Below are positions 1 to 9,139 of a stretch of 37,298 bases of DNA, piece by piece. The stretch lies in contig JAEOTP010000028.1 of NCBI GenBank assembly GCA_016839765.1, forward strand, positions 1-37,298, given 5' to 3'. Under the pieces are notes generated by a model. It saw nothing but the letters and a program-made list of their open reading frames with translations. It was not told where the DNA came from and made no database searches. The position numbers and the translations under genes are program-made. Within the stretch, counting starts at the first letter, position 1, and each line of letters opens with the position of its first letter. Origin of the DNA: Promethearchaeota archaeon (GTDB lineage Archaea; Asgardarchaeota; Lokiarchaeia; Sigyniarchaeales; SOKP01).

Positions 1-101
1 CTCATAGAATTAGGATTTGATTGATTTCAATCATTGATTTTTCATAATCATTTTAATTAATTTTATTATCTTTTATTAAATTAAGTACATTTAAGTAAAA
101 T

Positions 102-106
102 AGGAG
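102..106 (+). promoter_or_regulatory. Shine-Dalgarno AGGAG before a TTG start
   Basis: AGGAG lies 7 bases before the TTG at 114. It supports TTG as the initiation codon of the following 880-codon gene. No in-frame ATG lies near this position. Confidence 0.65.
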
Positions 107-113
107 ATCACAA

Positions 114-2756
114 TTGATATTAAAGATATTTATAATAGGTCCAGGTGGAATACCTTGTTATTCAAAGAATTTTTTTGAGCAAATTGATATTGAGGACAGT
201 ATTATTAGTGGATTTCTCACTGGAATTAGCCATTTCGCCAAAGAAATTAAAGGAGGAGAGATTAAGGCTCTAATCTTTAAAAATTTTAATTTTATATATT
301 CGTATTCGATTGAGTTTAATTGTATTTTTGTTATTGTTATAGATAAAGATGATTTAGAAGAAGACGCTAGATTGAAAGTTGAATTAATGAAAAGTGAATT
401 TGTTAAAAGATATCAACAATATTTAAAAAACTGGACAGGGAATGTTAGTGTCTTTGAAAGTTTTGATGACTTTATTGAGAAAAACATTTTTATTCCTCCT
501 AAAATAATATTAACTGGAGAAAATGGTGTAGGAAAAACCACTATCATGGATCTATTTCCTGGTGAAACAATTATAGAGTTAGATGATTATTCAAATGAAA
601 TTATCCAAAAGCCGATTGACTTTATTGATTTTGAAGAAATTAAACAGTGTATTATAAGAGAAATTGATTTAGAAGAATTAGTAAATAATACAAATAATTA
701 TAAAGATCTGTTAAATTCTGCAGATATCGTATTAATTGTAACAAATTCGGGAGCAAGTAATTTAGGGAGAACTCAAAAGCTAGCTTCCTTATTAAAACCT
801 AAAGTTCATAAATCAGATTTCTATATTATCGCAAACTTTCAAGATTTAAAAGACACTGCATTTGAGCCGGAAAAAATTGAAGAAATGTTTGATATAAAGA
901 CATTTGGCTTCTCTGCAAATAAAAAAGAATCTAAAAACCAAATAAGTTTTATTCTAAAGGAAATATTGCAGACTTCTATTTTACTTAAACAAGAAAAGAG
1001 ACATTTCATTGCCGAAGAAAAAGTAACTGCAATCAATGCTGAGGAAAAGGCAGGGATTGAGCAACCAGTAGAAAAATTTGAGGTAGACGTGGATTATGCT
1101 GATATTTGGAATCAAATAGAAGAAGCAAGAATGCTAGAAAAACAAGGAGAACATCTTGCATCTGCTGAAAAATTTTCTAGTGCGGCATCTCAGTTTAAAA
1201 ATCTGTGTTCAGATATAATAGATAATCAAGATAGAGAAGAATTAAATGCAATATATTATCTTTGCAAAGCATGGGAGTGTATGGAATTTGCTGAGGAATA
1301 TAATGATTCCAATAAGTTCACAGAAGCTGTGGAGCTATTTGATAAGGCTAGTGAGCACTTTGTTAATAATAAATCGAAGTTATTAGCCTTAGGAAATTCT
1401 GCTTTTTGCCAAGCTTTAGAACTAGGTTCTAAATTTGATAAGACAAGTGAAACATCAATTAAAGCAGAATATTACCCAAAAATTAAGATGATGCTCAGAA
1501 ATGCAGCTAATTTATATAGAAAAGGTGGATTTGAAAATGAAGCTGACTGGGCTTTAGCAACTTCAACTCATTTTGATGCAACGTGGCATATAATAAGAGC
1601 AGATGAAGAATTAAATCTTAATGAAAAGAAAGAACTATTAGAAATTGGTTCTGGCTTATTTAAATCTGCAGCACAATTATTTGGAAAAGCGGGATATAAA
1701 GATAAAGAAAAAGAAGTTTTAGATCGCTTAGACTTAGTAAAAAAAGAAGAAAAAATAATTGTATCAGCACTTAATACGATTAGAGAGCCGTTAATCTCCA
1801 AAGACACGCTGGATATTTTAACTCCTTCAATTCCCCAAAAAGATGAAGTTAAGAAAGTCAAAGAAAAAAGAACTAAAGAACAGAAATATAAATTAATCTA
1901 TAAGGATTTACTTAAAAAATACCCCAAAATTCAAAAAAGAGAATTTAGAGTCGGTGTTGCTCAAATAGGAGTGTCAAGTTCAGGAGATCTCATGAAAGAA
2001 TTTTATGAAGAAAAGGATTCTGGGTTATTAGGACTTCGGGAAGAAAAAGTTGAAATAATATTAGATAAAGTTAGAAATATGATTGAAAATGCTCATAATA
2101 ATGAAGTTAACATTCTCATATTTCCAGAAATATCCATAGATCTCAATTATGGTCACTTTTTAGAAGAAATATCAAATTTAGCAAAATCATTTGAGATGTT
2201 TATTATTCCTGGCTCATTTCACAATCTAGAAACGAAACAAAATATTAGTGTTGTAATTGGACCAGATGGAATTCTTTGGGAACAAGAAAAACATATTCCC
2301 GCAATTATACATTTTGGGGATAAAAAATTTGAAGAAGGAATAAAATTAGATGCATTTCCTAGACAAACTTTTGTTTGTAATACTGAGTTTGGGAGAATTG
2401 CCATAATAATATGCCGAGATTTTCTTGATATGGATTTACGTGTAGAATTAAAAAATTTCGAACCTCCAATAGACCTTATCTTCAACCCTGCATTCACTCC
2501 AGTTACAGAAGATTTCAAAGCAGCACATTTTGATGCCCGAAGATCAATTTATGCTTATTGTTTTTTTGTAAATATTGCTGAATTCGGTAATTCATTAATT
2601 TATACACCAGAAAAGGAACGAACCGAAAGAATTATCCCTCCAAAAGAAGAAAACCTAATTTACAAGGATATTGATCTGTTCAAACTTCGTTCAGAACGTA
2701 AGAAATGGGAAAAAGAAAAGAAAAAAAAGCGTCAATTTATCCAAAGTACACGATAA
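114..2756 (+). CDS. Longin-like / degenerate GTPase / TPR-SNAP-like / nitrilase fusion protein
   Basis: This 880-residue multidomain protein starts at TTG behind AGGAG. Residues 1-125 match the longin-like segment of the receptor-like protein at the right end of the window; both share an IP-x2-SK motif and a later NW-x-G motif. Residues 128-290 form a P-loop domain with GENGVGKT (135-142), NFQD (241-244) in place of NKxD, and SAN (267-269); no DxxG switch II is visible, so nucleotide hydrolysis is doubtful. Residues 330-545 are amphipathic helical repeats resembling TPR or SNAP proteins. Residues 610-835 are a carbon-nitrogen hydrolase (nitrilase) domain with a plausible Glu-Lys-Cys triad: E672 (FPE), K726 (EKH) and C767 (ICRD). 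The tail is Lys-rich. I infer a cytoplasmic amidase whose activity or location is set by the front modules. The substrate is unknown. Domain calls are firm for the nitrilase and P-loop, moderate for the longin. Confidence 0.85.
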   Translation: MILKIFIIGPGGIPCYSKNFFEQIDIEDSIISGFLTGISHFAKEIKGGEIKALIFKNFNFIYSYSIEFNCIFVIVIDKDDLEEDARLKVELMKSEFVKRYQQYLKNWTGNVSVFESFDDFIEKNIFIPPKIILTGENGVGKTTIMDLFPGETIIELDDYSNEIIQKPIDFIDFEEIKQCIIREIDLEELVNNTNNYKDLLNSADIVLIVTNSGASNLGRTQKLASLLKPKVHKSDFYIIANFQDLKDTAFEPEKIEEMFDIKTFGFSANKKESKNQISFILKEILQTSILLKQEKRHFIAEEKVTAINAEEKAGIEQPVEKFEVDVDYADIWNQIEEARMLEKQGEHLASAEKFSSAASQFKNLCSDIIDNQDREELNAIYYLCKAWECMEFAEEYNDSNKFTEAVELFDKASEHFVNNKSKLLALGNSAFCQALELGSKFDKTSETSIKAEYYPKIKMMLRNAANLYRKGGFENEADWALATSTHFDATWHIIRADEELNLNEKKELLEIGSGLFKSAAQLFGKAGYKDKEKEVLDRLDLVKKEEKIIVSALNTIREPLISKDTLDILTPSIPQKDEVKKVKEKRTKEQKYKLIYKDLLKKYPKIQKREFRVGVAQIGVSSSGDLMKEFYEEKDSGLLGLREEKVEIILDKVRNMIENAHNNEVNILIFPEISIDLNYGHFLEEISNLAKSFEMFIIPGSFHNLETKQNISVVIGPDGILWEQEKHIPAIIHFGDKKFEEGIKLDAFPRQTFVCNTEFGRIAIIICRDFLDMDLRVELKNFEPPIDLIFNPAFTPVTEDFKAAHFDARRSIYAYCFFVNIAEFGNSLIYTPEKERTERIIPPKEENLIYKDIDLFKLRSERKKWEKEKKKKRQFIQSTR

Positions 2757-2916
2757 TAAATTTAATGTTTATAATTTTGAAAAATCTAATGATTTTTAAA
2801 AAAAATGTCGCTTGACAAAGATTTCATATTTTCAGTTCTTACAAAAAAATTTAATATCATTGAAAAGGCAATATTGTAATAATAGATGATTAAATTGTAA
2901 TCGCTGGATAAATATA

Positions 2917-3177
2917 TTATAGTTGTCCTCCGACAACCCTTGCCCATAGTGATAATTTGTCATTTTCTTGAAGACCAAATTTATGTATTGCATCTTCAAT
3001 TGATATTGAATTGGGCAATTCTTTCTCATGAAGTACTAAAGTATATGAGCGTTGCTCTGCACTTATAATTCCCATATGCTTAATAACTATATCTATAATA
3101 CGTTCAATTAGATGATGTTCTTTAACATCTAACTTTATTAACTTACCGGTTCTCGTATCTTCAACGGATAATCTCAT
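2917..3177 (-). CDS. Ubiquitin-like beta-grasp protein with C-terminal GG-QL
   Basis: This 86-residue protein has the length and strand-helix-strand pattern of ubiquitin-like folds: a beta hairpin (1-18), a helix (22-35), strands around 45-50, and a 'GLQENDKLSL' turn near 68-77 like the end of ubiquitin. It ends VVGGQL, so a diglycine (83-84) is followed by two residues that a protease would have to remove before conjugation. In archaea that encode ubiquitin systems, a JAMM/Rpn11-type protease does this. No E1, E2 or JAMM gene lies in the window. The next upstream gene on the same strand, 126 bp away, is a membrane protein with a RING-like tail, suggesting a linked modifier/ligase pair. A non-conjugated YukD-like or Urm1-like role remains possible. 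Confidence 0.8.
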   Translation of the reverse strand: MRLSVEDTRTGKLIKLDVKEHHLIERIIDIVIKHMGIISAEQRSYTLVLHEKELPNSISIEDAIHKFGLQENDKLSLWARVVGGQL

Positions 3178-3303
3178 TAAAGTATCATTTTTTATTTTTT
3201 AATGGTTTTAACTTAAATAATAATGAAATAATTTTTAAATTTCATCTATTTGATGTTTCTGTAATATAATAATTATTTTGTAAATCCTCTAAGTAGATGT
3301 TGG

Positions 3304-4344
3304 TTAATCTTTAGTTTTTTCAGGTTTTTTAAAACTTGCTTCAACCTCCTCCATTTCAAACGGTTTAGAAGGCTTAGATTTATCAATTGGCTCATTACAA
3401 GCCCAACAAGCATTTTCCATGGTAGATAAAGTGCGAGCACAGTTTTCACAATATAGAGCATCACAACCAGTGCAAATATACGTATTAAATCCCCCAACTC
3501 CTCCTTTACACACTAAGCATATCTTTTGTTCCTTATAATAAGTAACTTCTTCTTCAGTAATTTGAGCAGGTCTTTTTCTTATTCTAAATAAAGAATCTTC
3601 AATTTTAATTTCTTCTTTAGGTTTTTCTTTTATATGTTTCTCAGGTTCTTCTCTTAATCCCAAATATACAAACAAAAAACTACTCATAGCTCCTATTCTA
3701 ACTAAAACTAAAACTATACTAAATGTAAAACTATCAAGCATCCCAAAAACAAGAACAAGAAAAACTGATACTGATAAATAGACAAATTTTTTTCTAATTA
3801 CACCTTCAGATTTAATTCCTTTGTATATATATACCAATTCTGAAAAACCTAGAAGTATGAGAAAATTGAGTAAACCTAAAAAACTTGAGATAGTTGCTGG
3901 ATTGAGCCCTGCTTTATGAATAAAACCAGTTAGTGGCGGTTCTATAAATATTACGACACCTAATGGATTTAAAATTGTTCCAACCATGGTAAAGCCAATA
4001 TAAGCTAAATACGGAATTAAAATATACCATTTCTTTTTAGCTGCAATAAACTCTGCAGCAATATAAAATAGAAAAATACTAGCAATAGGAGCTGATAACC
4101 ACATTAAATATACATATAGGACCTTATTTATACTAATGGATGTCAACAACACAGAAAAGAATTCAATCACAATTGCCAACCAAGCTGTAGCTACAAATAT
4201 TTGACTTAAACTATAAAGGGTAAGAAGTCTAATTTTTAATTTTCTTGATTTATAGAAGAAATAAATTCCTAAACTATACCCAAATATAAGAATTCCAAAT
4301 GTTGATATACCAATAAGCCAATCTTCAGCTGAAAAGTTTACCAT
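3304..4344 (-). CDS. Seven-helix membrane protein with C-terminal RING-like Cys8 zinc domain
   Basis: About seven hydrophobic segments (roughly 10-30, 42-66, 76-100, 106-130, 152-173, 187-204 and 207-230) are followed by a charged linker. A zinc-binding tail has eight cysteines at 276, 279, 291, 294, 299, 302, 313 and 316, that is four CxxC pairs. The order resembles a RING or related cross-brace finger in which cysteine replaces the usual histidine. A Lys/Glu-rich end follows. The seven-helix part resembles archaeal 7TM sensor-like proteins but I cannot name a family. The gene lies directly upstream of the ubiquitin-like gene on the same strand, so a membrane-bound E3-like role is an attractive inference. 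The tail could equally be a double zinc ribbon for other protein contacts. Confidence 0.75.
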   Translation of the reverse strand: MVNFSAEDWLIGISTFGILIFGYSLGIYFFYKSRKLKIRLLTLYSLSQIFVATAWLAIVIEFFSVLLTSISINKVLYVYLMWLSAPIASIFLFYIAAEFIAAKKKWYILIPYLAYIGFTMVGTILNPLGVVIFIEPPLTGFIHKAGLNPATISSFLGLLNFLILLGFSELVYIYKGIKSEGVIRKKFVYLSVSVFLVLVFGMLDSFTFSIVLVLVRIGAMSSFLFVYLGLREEPEKHIKEKPKEEIKIEDSLFRIRKRPAQITEEEVTYYKEQKICLVCKGGVGGFNTYICTGCDALYCENCARTLSTMENACWACNEPIDKSKPSKPFEMEEVEASFKKPEKTKD

Positions 4345-4530
4345 TTTAGAATTTCACCTATTTAAATTTTTATTTTAAATTAAAAGTAATTTAATTAATT
4401 TAGTATTTAGACGAAGTTTTATAAAAAGTTAACTTTTGTGTTAAAAAAAGTAAAAAATCTTCTTTATATTTCTCTTAGTTTTTATCATATTAAAATTTAA
4501 AAAAAAGAGAGAAAAAAAATTGAACTTTTA

Positions 4531-4761
4531 TTATTTTAAGTCTTTTAATCCAAACTTAAACTTTTCTGGATGCAAAAGATAATATCCCATTGTTTGCTTC
4601 CAATTTTTTATAGTTCTTTGCATTTGTACAGGGTCTTGATCAGTTTCTAAAGTAGTAAATAAATCTACTTCCTTTTTTACTCTCTCTTTTACTTCATCTA
4701 AAACTTTGTATTTAGGAAAATCTTTTAAAATAGGGGTTATTTTTTCTTCAATTACTACCAT
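4531..4761 (-). CDS. Small charged hypothetical protein, 76 aa
   Basis: This short soluble protein has no family I recognise. It has a predicted charged helix (about 18-40), a QDPVQMQ stretch and an aromatic-rich end. It starts at ATG and has codon use like its neighbours. It lies upstream of the 7TM/RING-like gene on the same strand with a 186 bp gap, so joint transcription is possible but not shown. Confidence 0.55.
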   Translation of the reverse strand: MVVIEEKITPILKDFPKYKVLDEVKERVKKEVDLFTTLETDQDPVQMQRTIKNWKQTMGYYLLHPEKFKFGLKDLK

Positions 4762-4907
4762 TTTTTATCTTCCTCCATATTGTTTTATTTTTTAATTTAT
4801 AGATTGTTTAAAGGATTAATTAATGTTGTGTATAAAATATTAAAGGTTAATCAAGAAGTTTAAACAAATTAAACAATATTAAATAAAACTTCGTCTAATA
4901 AGTAATT

Positions 4908-5798
4908 ATGGAAAGTTTTTTTCGTAAACTGCAAAAAATCAGTGGTTCATTTTTTGTAAGTCTCCCTAAAAAATGGATCGAAAACTTTAATTTAGAAAGC
5001 AAATCACCAGTTAGAATTGACATTCGTAGTGATGGATCTTTATTAATCTCACCAAAAATAATCCAACAAGAAAAATATCTTAAAGATGAATTGATACTTC
5101 AAATTAGTCCATATGTTCCCAGAGAAATTGTAAAGCATAGTTTATCGGGACAAACTAACATCGTTGTAATTTCAGATAAAGAGATTGATAAAGATTTAAA
5201 AAGTGAAATTAGATGGTTAGTTAACGGACTTCCTAATACCGAAATAATTGAAGATCATCGACAAAGGATTGTCATCCAGAATTTTGGATACAAGAAAATT
5301 CCCACAAAAAAATTAATACAACGTCAATTGTATTTAATAACTGATATGTTTGAGAATTTATTGGATAATATTATTGAAGAATTAAAAGATAACTTCAAGC
5401 AACTAAGAAGATTTTATTTTATATTAGTTACCCATATTAGAACATATCTTAGGACAGGAGTATATGTTTCAGAAGATAGTGATTTTACCCCACTCGAAGC
5501 TATGGATCTTCGAATGTTTTGTGAAAAAATTGAAGATATTGGTATTATTTTAAGGGATTTGCGTCTCAGTGAAAATGTAATTGAATTTTTTCAGGAGATA
5601 CAACAATATTTTAATGAAGTAATGACCGCATATCTCAAAAAAGATTTAGAATTGGCACACCATTCATGGTTAAAAAAAGACCAGTTGGTCGTTAAAGCAA
5701 ACTCTTTAATAGAAGAATTAAATTATGACGATAAGGATAAGATTAAGGATATGATAAAAATTGCAAAACATTGTAAAGATATGGCAGCTTTAATTTAG
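4908..5798 (+). CDS. AbrB-PhoU family regulator
   Basis: Residues 1-50 are a SpoVT/AbrB-type swapped-hairpin DNA-binding domain of the archaeal kind, starting MESFFRKLQKISGSF and followed by SLPKKW. Residues about 100-296 are all helical and match the PhoU helical-bundle pattern. This fusion is common in archaea and is annotated as a phosphate-uptake regulator. The PhoU part is expected to sense phosphate-transport status, while AbrB may bind DNA. No Pst transporter or phosphate gene lies nearby, so the target is unknown. The gene is transcribed divergently from the 76-residue gene; the 146 bp between them is AT-rich. Confidence 0.85.
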   Translation: MESFFRKLQKISGSFFVSLPKKWIENFNLESKSPVRIDIRSDGSLLISPKIIQQEKYLKDELILQISPYVPREIVKHSLSGQTNIVVISDKEIDKDLKSEIRWLVNGLPNTEIIEDHRQRIVIQNFGYKKIPTKKLIQRQLYLITDMFENLLDNIIEELKDNFKQLRRFYFILVTHIRTYLRTGVYVSEDSDFTPLEAMDLRMFCEKIEDIGIILRDLRLSENVIEFFQEIQQYFNEVMTAYLKKDLELAHHSWLKKDQLVVKANSLIEELNYDDKDKIKDMIKIAKHCKDMAALI

Positions 5799-5893
5799 CT
5801 TATCTTATAATGAGTAGGTCTAATGTTATTTTTTGGTTAGATATGATTAAATGAATTCTGAAAACAAAAAGATTTTATTAATTAATTTAATTC

Positions 5894-6493
5894 TTAATAT
5901 ATTTTGAAAATAATATCGTTTAAAGCTCTTTTTGGAACATGCATGCGCCCCTCCTCATCTTTCCAATATTTAAAAGATTCCTTGAAAGGTTCCATTACTG
6001 ATTTTTCATCAGGATAACCTAAGCTAATTACGTGCGTTATCTTATAAAAATCAGGGATATCTAATAACGTTCTAATTTTATTATGATTTATTGAACCCAT
6101 CCAACAAGTGCCCAGATTAAAATTGATTGCTCCTAATAATATATTCTCGACAGCGGCACCAATATCATAATCAACATAAGATTGTTTAATTTTGGTGTTA
6201 ACAAGTACTATAATATATGCTGTTGGTTCTCTTCCACTTTCAGGAGTTCTTTCATTTTTAGGTAAAGATCTTGCCCATTTTAGCAATGAAAATAATTTTT
6301 TACACATTTCATCATTTTTAACAATAATAAATTCTAGAGCCTGAACATTTCGAGCTGCGGGGGCTATTCGTGCAAAATCTATGAGTTTTTTTAAGATCTC
6401 AATAGATATAGGGTTTTGTTTAAATCTACGAATAGTTCTTCTTTTATATACGATTTCTTCATAATTCATTTTAGTTAAGTAAGAGTTAATCAT
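5894..6493 (-). CDS. Nitroreductase family FMN-dependent oxidoreductase
   Basis: This is a 199-residue nitroreductase-fold protein. The FMN-phosphate-binding RRTIRRF motif lies at residues 18-24, followed by PAARNVQ. The later segment GAAVENILLGA, then GTCWMGS, is typical of the family. Such enzymes reduce nitro groups, quinones or other acceptors using NAD(P)H, and the physiological substrate cannot be read from sequence. The start at 6493 gives eight residues before a second Met (codon at 6467-6469) that directly precedes the conserved NYEEIVYKRR block. That second ATG is an equally good start; neither has a clear Shine-Dalgarno box. Confidence 0.9.
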   Translation of the reverse strand: MINSYLTKMNYEEIVYKRRTIRRFKQNPISIEILKKLIDFARIAPAARNVQALEFIIVKNDEMCKKLFSLLKWARSLPKNERTPESGREPTAYIIVLVNTKIKQSYVDYDIGAAVENILLGAINFNLGTCWMGSINHNKIRTLLDIPDFYKITHVISLGYPDEKSVMEPFKESFKYWKDEEGRMHVPKRALNDIIFKIY

Positions 6494-6529
6494 ACTTAAA
6501 TGATATTAATCAAAAGGAAATTAGTTATC

Positions 6530-7594
6530 TTAATTATTCATCGAGGGAATTTTCTTTAATTCTATTAACTGTTTTGCGATATCATAAAATGCATTTTCGA
6601 CATTTTGTCCAGTTAAGGCAGAAATTTCAATATATTTAAGATTTAAGGCTTCTGCTAATTTTGTAGCCGTTGTATTTTTCACTTTTCTTTTAATTACTAA
6701 ATCAAGTTTATTTCCAAAAATAAATCCTACTATAGATATTTTATCACTAAGATGGCTTTTTATGTCTTTATACCAAGCTGAGATATTCTCAAAACTTTTT
6801 GGGTTAGTTAAATCATAAATCAAAATAATACCATTTATCCCTTGGTAAAAATGCTTTCTCATAGTTTGGAATTTACTCTGACCTGCTATATCCCATATAA
6901 TAAGTTCTACAAAGTCATTATCAACCTGAAAATTTTTATCGCTAATATTGGTTCCCATTGTAGGCACGTACACTCTACTAAAAGCGTTATCGGTAAATCT
7001 TAATATTGTTGATGTTTTTCCTACACCTGGATCTCCTACAACAGCTAATTTAAATTTATAGCTAGCTTCTATTCTTTCTTTTTCGATTGATTCTGGAAAT
7101 TCTTCTCCTGTAGTTAGGGATAGTTCTTTTTTTCTTAATTCTTCAATTAAATCAAGAACATTATTTCTTAATTGATTAATTTCTAAAAATATATCTTTAT
7201 CAATAGCGTCAGAGTTTTCTAATTCAATTATTTTTTTAGAAGTATTAGAAAATAAAGTTTCAAGATAGCTAATGTATTTATAAAAAATTACATCCTCAGC
7301 TTGTCTAAATAGAAAAGTAATTGCCGATCTAGCAGATTTTCCTCTTCTTTTATCGTCTTTTCTTTCTATATATTTTACAATTCCTTTCAGTTTAATAGAT
7401 GGAAATGGAAAAATGATTAAAGAATCAGGTGTGTATCCATAGCTACCAGAAAGTAGCGTAACAGCTTTAATACTTACTAACATATTTACATTTTCAGGAA
7501 GATCAGAAGGATAGCAATAAACTGGATTAGGACCAAGTTCATCATGTAGATCCGTATAAATTATTGCATGAATTAACTCTTTACGTGACATCAC
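6530..7594 (-). CDS. Longin-like domain plus Ras-like small GTPase (copy 1)
   Basis: Residues 1-125 are a longin-like domain with the motifs LGPNP-x5-P (20-29) and FPFPSIKLKG (62-71), shared with three other GTPases in this window. A helical linker leads to a complete Ras-superfamily G domain (180-345): G1 GDPGVGKT (187-194), G2 Thr212, G3 DIAGQ (235-239), G4 NKLD (295-298) and G5 SAL (325-327). All catalytic and guanine-recognition residues are present, including the switch II Gln, so GTP hydrolysis is likely. The C-terminus (SMNN) lacks a prenylation cysteine, so any membrane recruitment would need the N-terminal domain or a partner. The first codon is GTG, with ATG next; the ATG at 7591 is the more likely start. 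Confidence 0.9.
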   Translation of the reverse strand: MMSRKELIHAIIYTDLHDELGPNPVYCYPSDLPENVNMLVSIKAVTLLSGSYGYTPDSLIIFPFPSIKLKGIVKYIERKDDKRRGKSARSAITFLFRQAEDVIFYKYISYLETLFSNTSKKIIELENSDAIDKDIFLEINQLRNNVLDLIEELRKKELSLTTGEEFPESIEKERIEASYKFKLAVVGDPGVGKTSTILRFTDNAFSRVYVPTMGTNISDKNFQVDNDFVELIIWDIAGQSKFQTMRKHFYQGINGIILIYDLTNPKSFENISAWYKDIKSHLSDKISIVGFIFGNKLDLVIKRKVKNTTATKLAEALNLKYIEISALTGQNVENAFYDIAKQLIELKKIPSMNN

Positions 7595-7832
7595 TTTCTT
7601 ATACGCTATATCTAATTTGAAAATAATAAAAATATTTTTCCAAATACTAAATACATAAAATGTTTTGATTATTTATATTTGGGTATCTAGAATATTATCT
7701 ACTCAAATATTAAATATAAAAAATTTGTTATATGATTATCATCGCCTAGTTTAATAAAATTAAAGAACCCAACTATTTTCATCTTTAGATTATGGAAGTT
7801 TATAAAAAACATTATTTTAAGACAGTAAAAGT

Positions 7833-9080
7833 TTAATAGAACAAATCTTCTGCTCTTTCCAAAAGTATCTGGTTAATTTCTGGATAGAATTTGTAGAATA
7901 ATTCAATGTCAAAAGCAAAACTTATACCACGATTAAACATCAATATTACCCCAAAGGTGCCCTTTTCATTTTCATTTATAAACATATTAGCAAGGTAACC
8001 TGGAGTTGCTCCATCATGTCCTCGAAAATTATTCTCGTAAATGAGCCAACCTAGTCCATAACCATCTAGATCAAAACCCAAATAAGGGCCAGTAAGCGAA
8101 ACTTGTTTTTCACTCATTAGTTCGACACTCTTTGGTTTTAGGATTTGAGTTTCGTTAACTTTCCCTAGATTCATATGAGCGATCATGTATTTTGCCATAT
8201 TTGGCACAGTACTTCTCAATGAACCAGCCCCTGATGGTGCCCAGTTGTAAAGAGGTATTTCATAAATCCTATTACCAATCCTTTCATAAGGAATAGCATT
8301 CTTTCCAACAAAATCCGTGAAGTTACATCCGCTATTTATCATGTTTAAAGGATCAAGGATGTTTTCTTGATAATAATTTGGTAATGACTGATTTGTAATT
8401 TGTTCAATTAAATATCCAAGTAAAATAAAACCCGTATTAGAATAGAGAAAGTGGGAACCCGGTTCTGAATCCCAATTGTGGGAAGAATAATATAAACCTG
8501 TAGAGGTAAAAGAACCATTTAGGAACTCTTCTAGAGAAGGTCTAGGTTCCCAATAAGTGATATTAGTTCCTAAGTTATTATTCATCCATCCGATTGTAGT
8601 ATTGTCAAAATACCATTGAAGAGCGTAAGAGAGATCTCTTGCTAAACCTGCTGTGTGTGATAAAAGCATTCGAATTGTTATTGGAGTACTAGTATAGTTT
8701 GGGTGCTTCACGTCAAATGGGAGATAATCATTAATATCATCATCTAAATTAAACAAATTACTTTCATTAAGTTGAAGTATTGCAGTTGCTGTAAATGTTT
8801 TAGTAATTGAACCTATCATGTAAACTGTATCTAAATCGGGTTGTTCACCATAACCTTTTGCCCAAACTAGAGTATCATTAATAACAATCCCTGCTGCCAA
8901 TGATGGAATTTTATAGTTTCCCATAATCACCTGAATCTTAATATCAAAAAATTTTTCATCGGTAATAATAAAAGCAGTAATAATAAAATAAGATACAATT
9001 CCAGCACTAACAATACCAGATGCTATAATTAATACAACTAAGAGCTTTTTATTAAGTTTCATTTTTCTAATTTTTTCCAT
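7833..9080 (-). CDS. Membrane-anchored serine hydrolase, beta-lactamase class C / PBP4* fold
   Basis: A single N-terminal hydrophobic segment (12-40) after a Lys-rich start acts as signal anchor, placing the enzyme outside the cell. The catalytic domain has S91-ITK (SxxK), Y213-SN (YxN) and H355-DG, the three motifs of the serine beta-lactamase/penicillin-binding-protein-like family. Several N-x-S/T sites fit an extracellular glycoprotein. Family members are mostly esterases, D-amino-acid peptidases or peptide hydrolases; true antibiotic resistance is unlikely in an archaeon without murein. Substrate unknown. It appears to be a single transcription unit, with a 238 bp AT-rich gap on its downstream side that shows no gene. 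Confidence 0.9.
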   Translation of the reverse strand: MEKIRKMKLNKKLLVVLIIASGIVSAGIVSYFIITAFIITDEKFFDIKIQVIMGNYKIPSLAAGIVINDTLVWAKGYGEQPDLDTVYMIGSITKTFTATAILQLNESNLFNLDDDINDYLPFDVKHPNYTSTPITIRMLLSHTAGLARDLSYALQWYFDNTTIGWMNNNLGTNITYWEPRPSLEEFLNGSFTSTGLYYSSHNWDSEPGSHFLYSNTGFILLGYLIEQITNQSLPNYYQENILDPLNMINSGCNFTDFVGKNAIPYERIGNRIYEIPLYNWAPSGAGSLRSTVPNMAKYMIAHMNLGKVNETQILKPKSVELMSEKQVSLTGPYLGFDLDGYGLGWLIYENNFRGHDGATPGYLANMFINENEKGTFGVILMFNRGISFAFDIELFYKFYPEINQILLERAEDLFY

Positions 9081-9139
9081 TTTTCTTCTAATTTAATTTT
9101 TTTCATAATTTGAGTATTTATAAAATTCAAAAAATATAA

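Noticed and set aside
3273-3497. Separate 74-residue ORF inside the RING-like gene
   Set aside because: Out-of-frame shadow of the Cys-rich tail; the main frame has the ordered CxxC pairs.
7833-9080. Antibiotic-resistance beta-lactamase
   Set aside because: The fold and motifs fit, but the family is mostly esterases and peptidases, and an archaeon lacks the usual target pressure.
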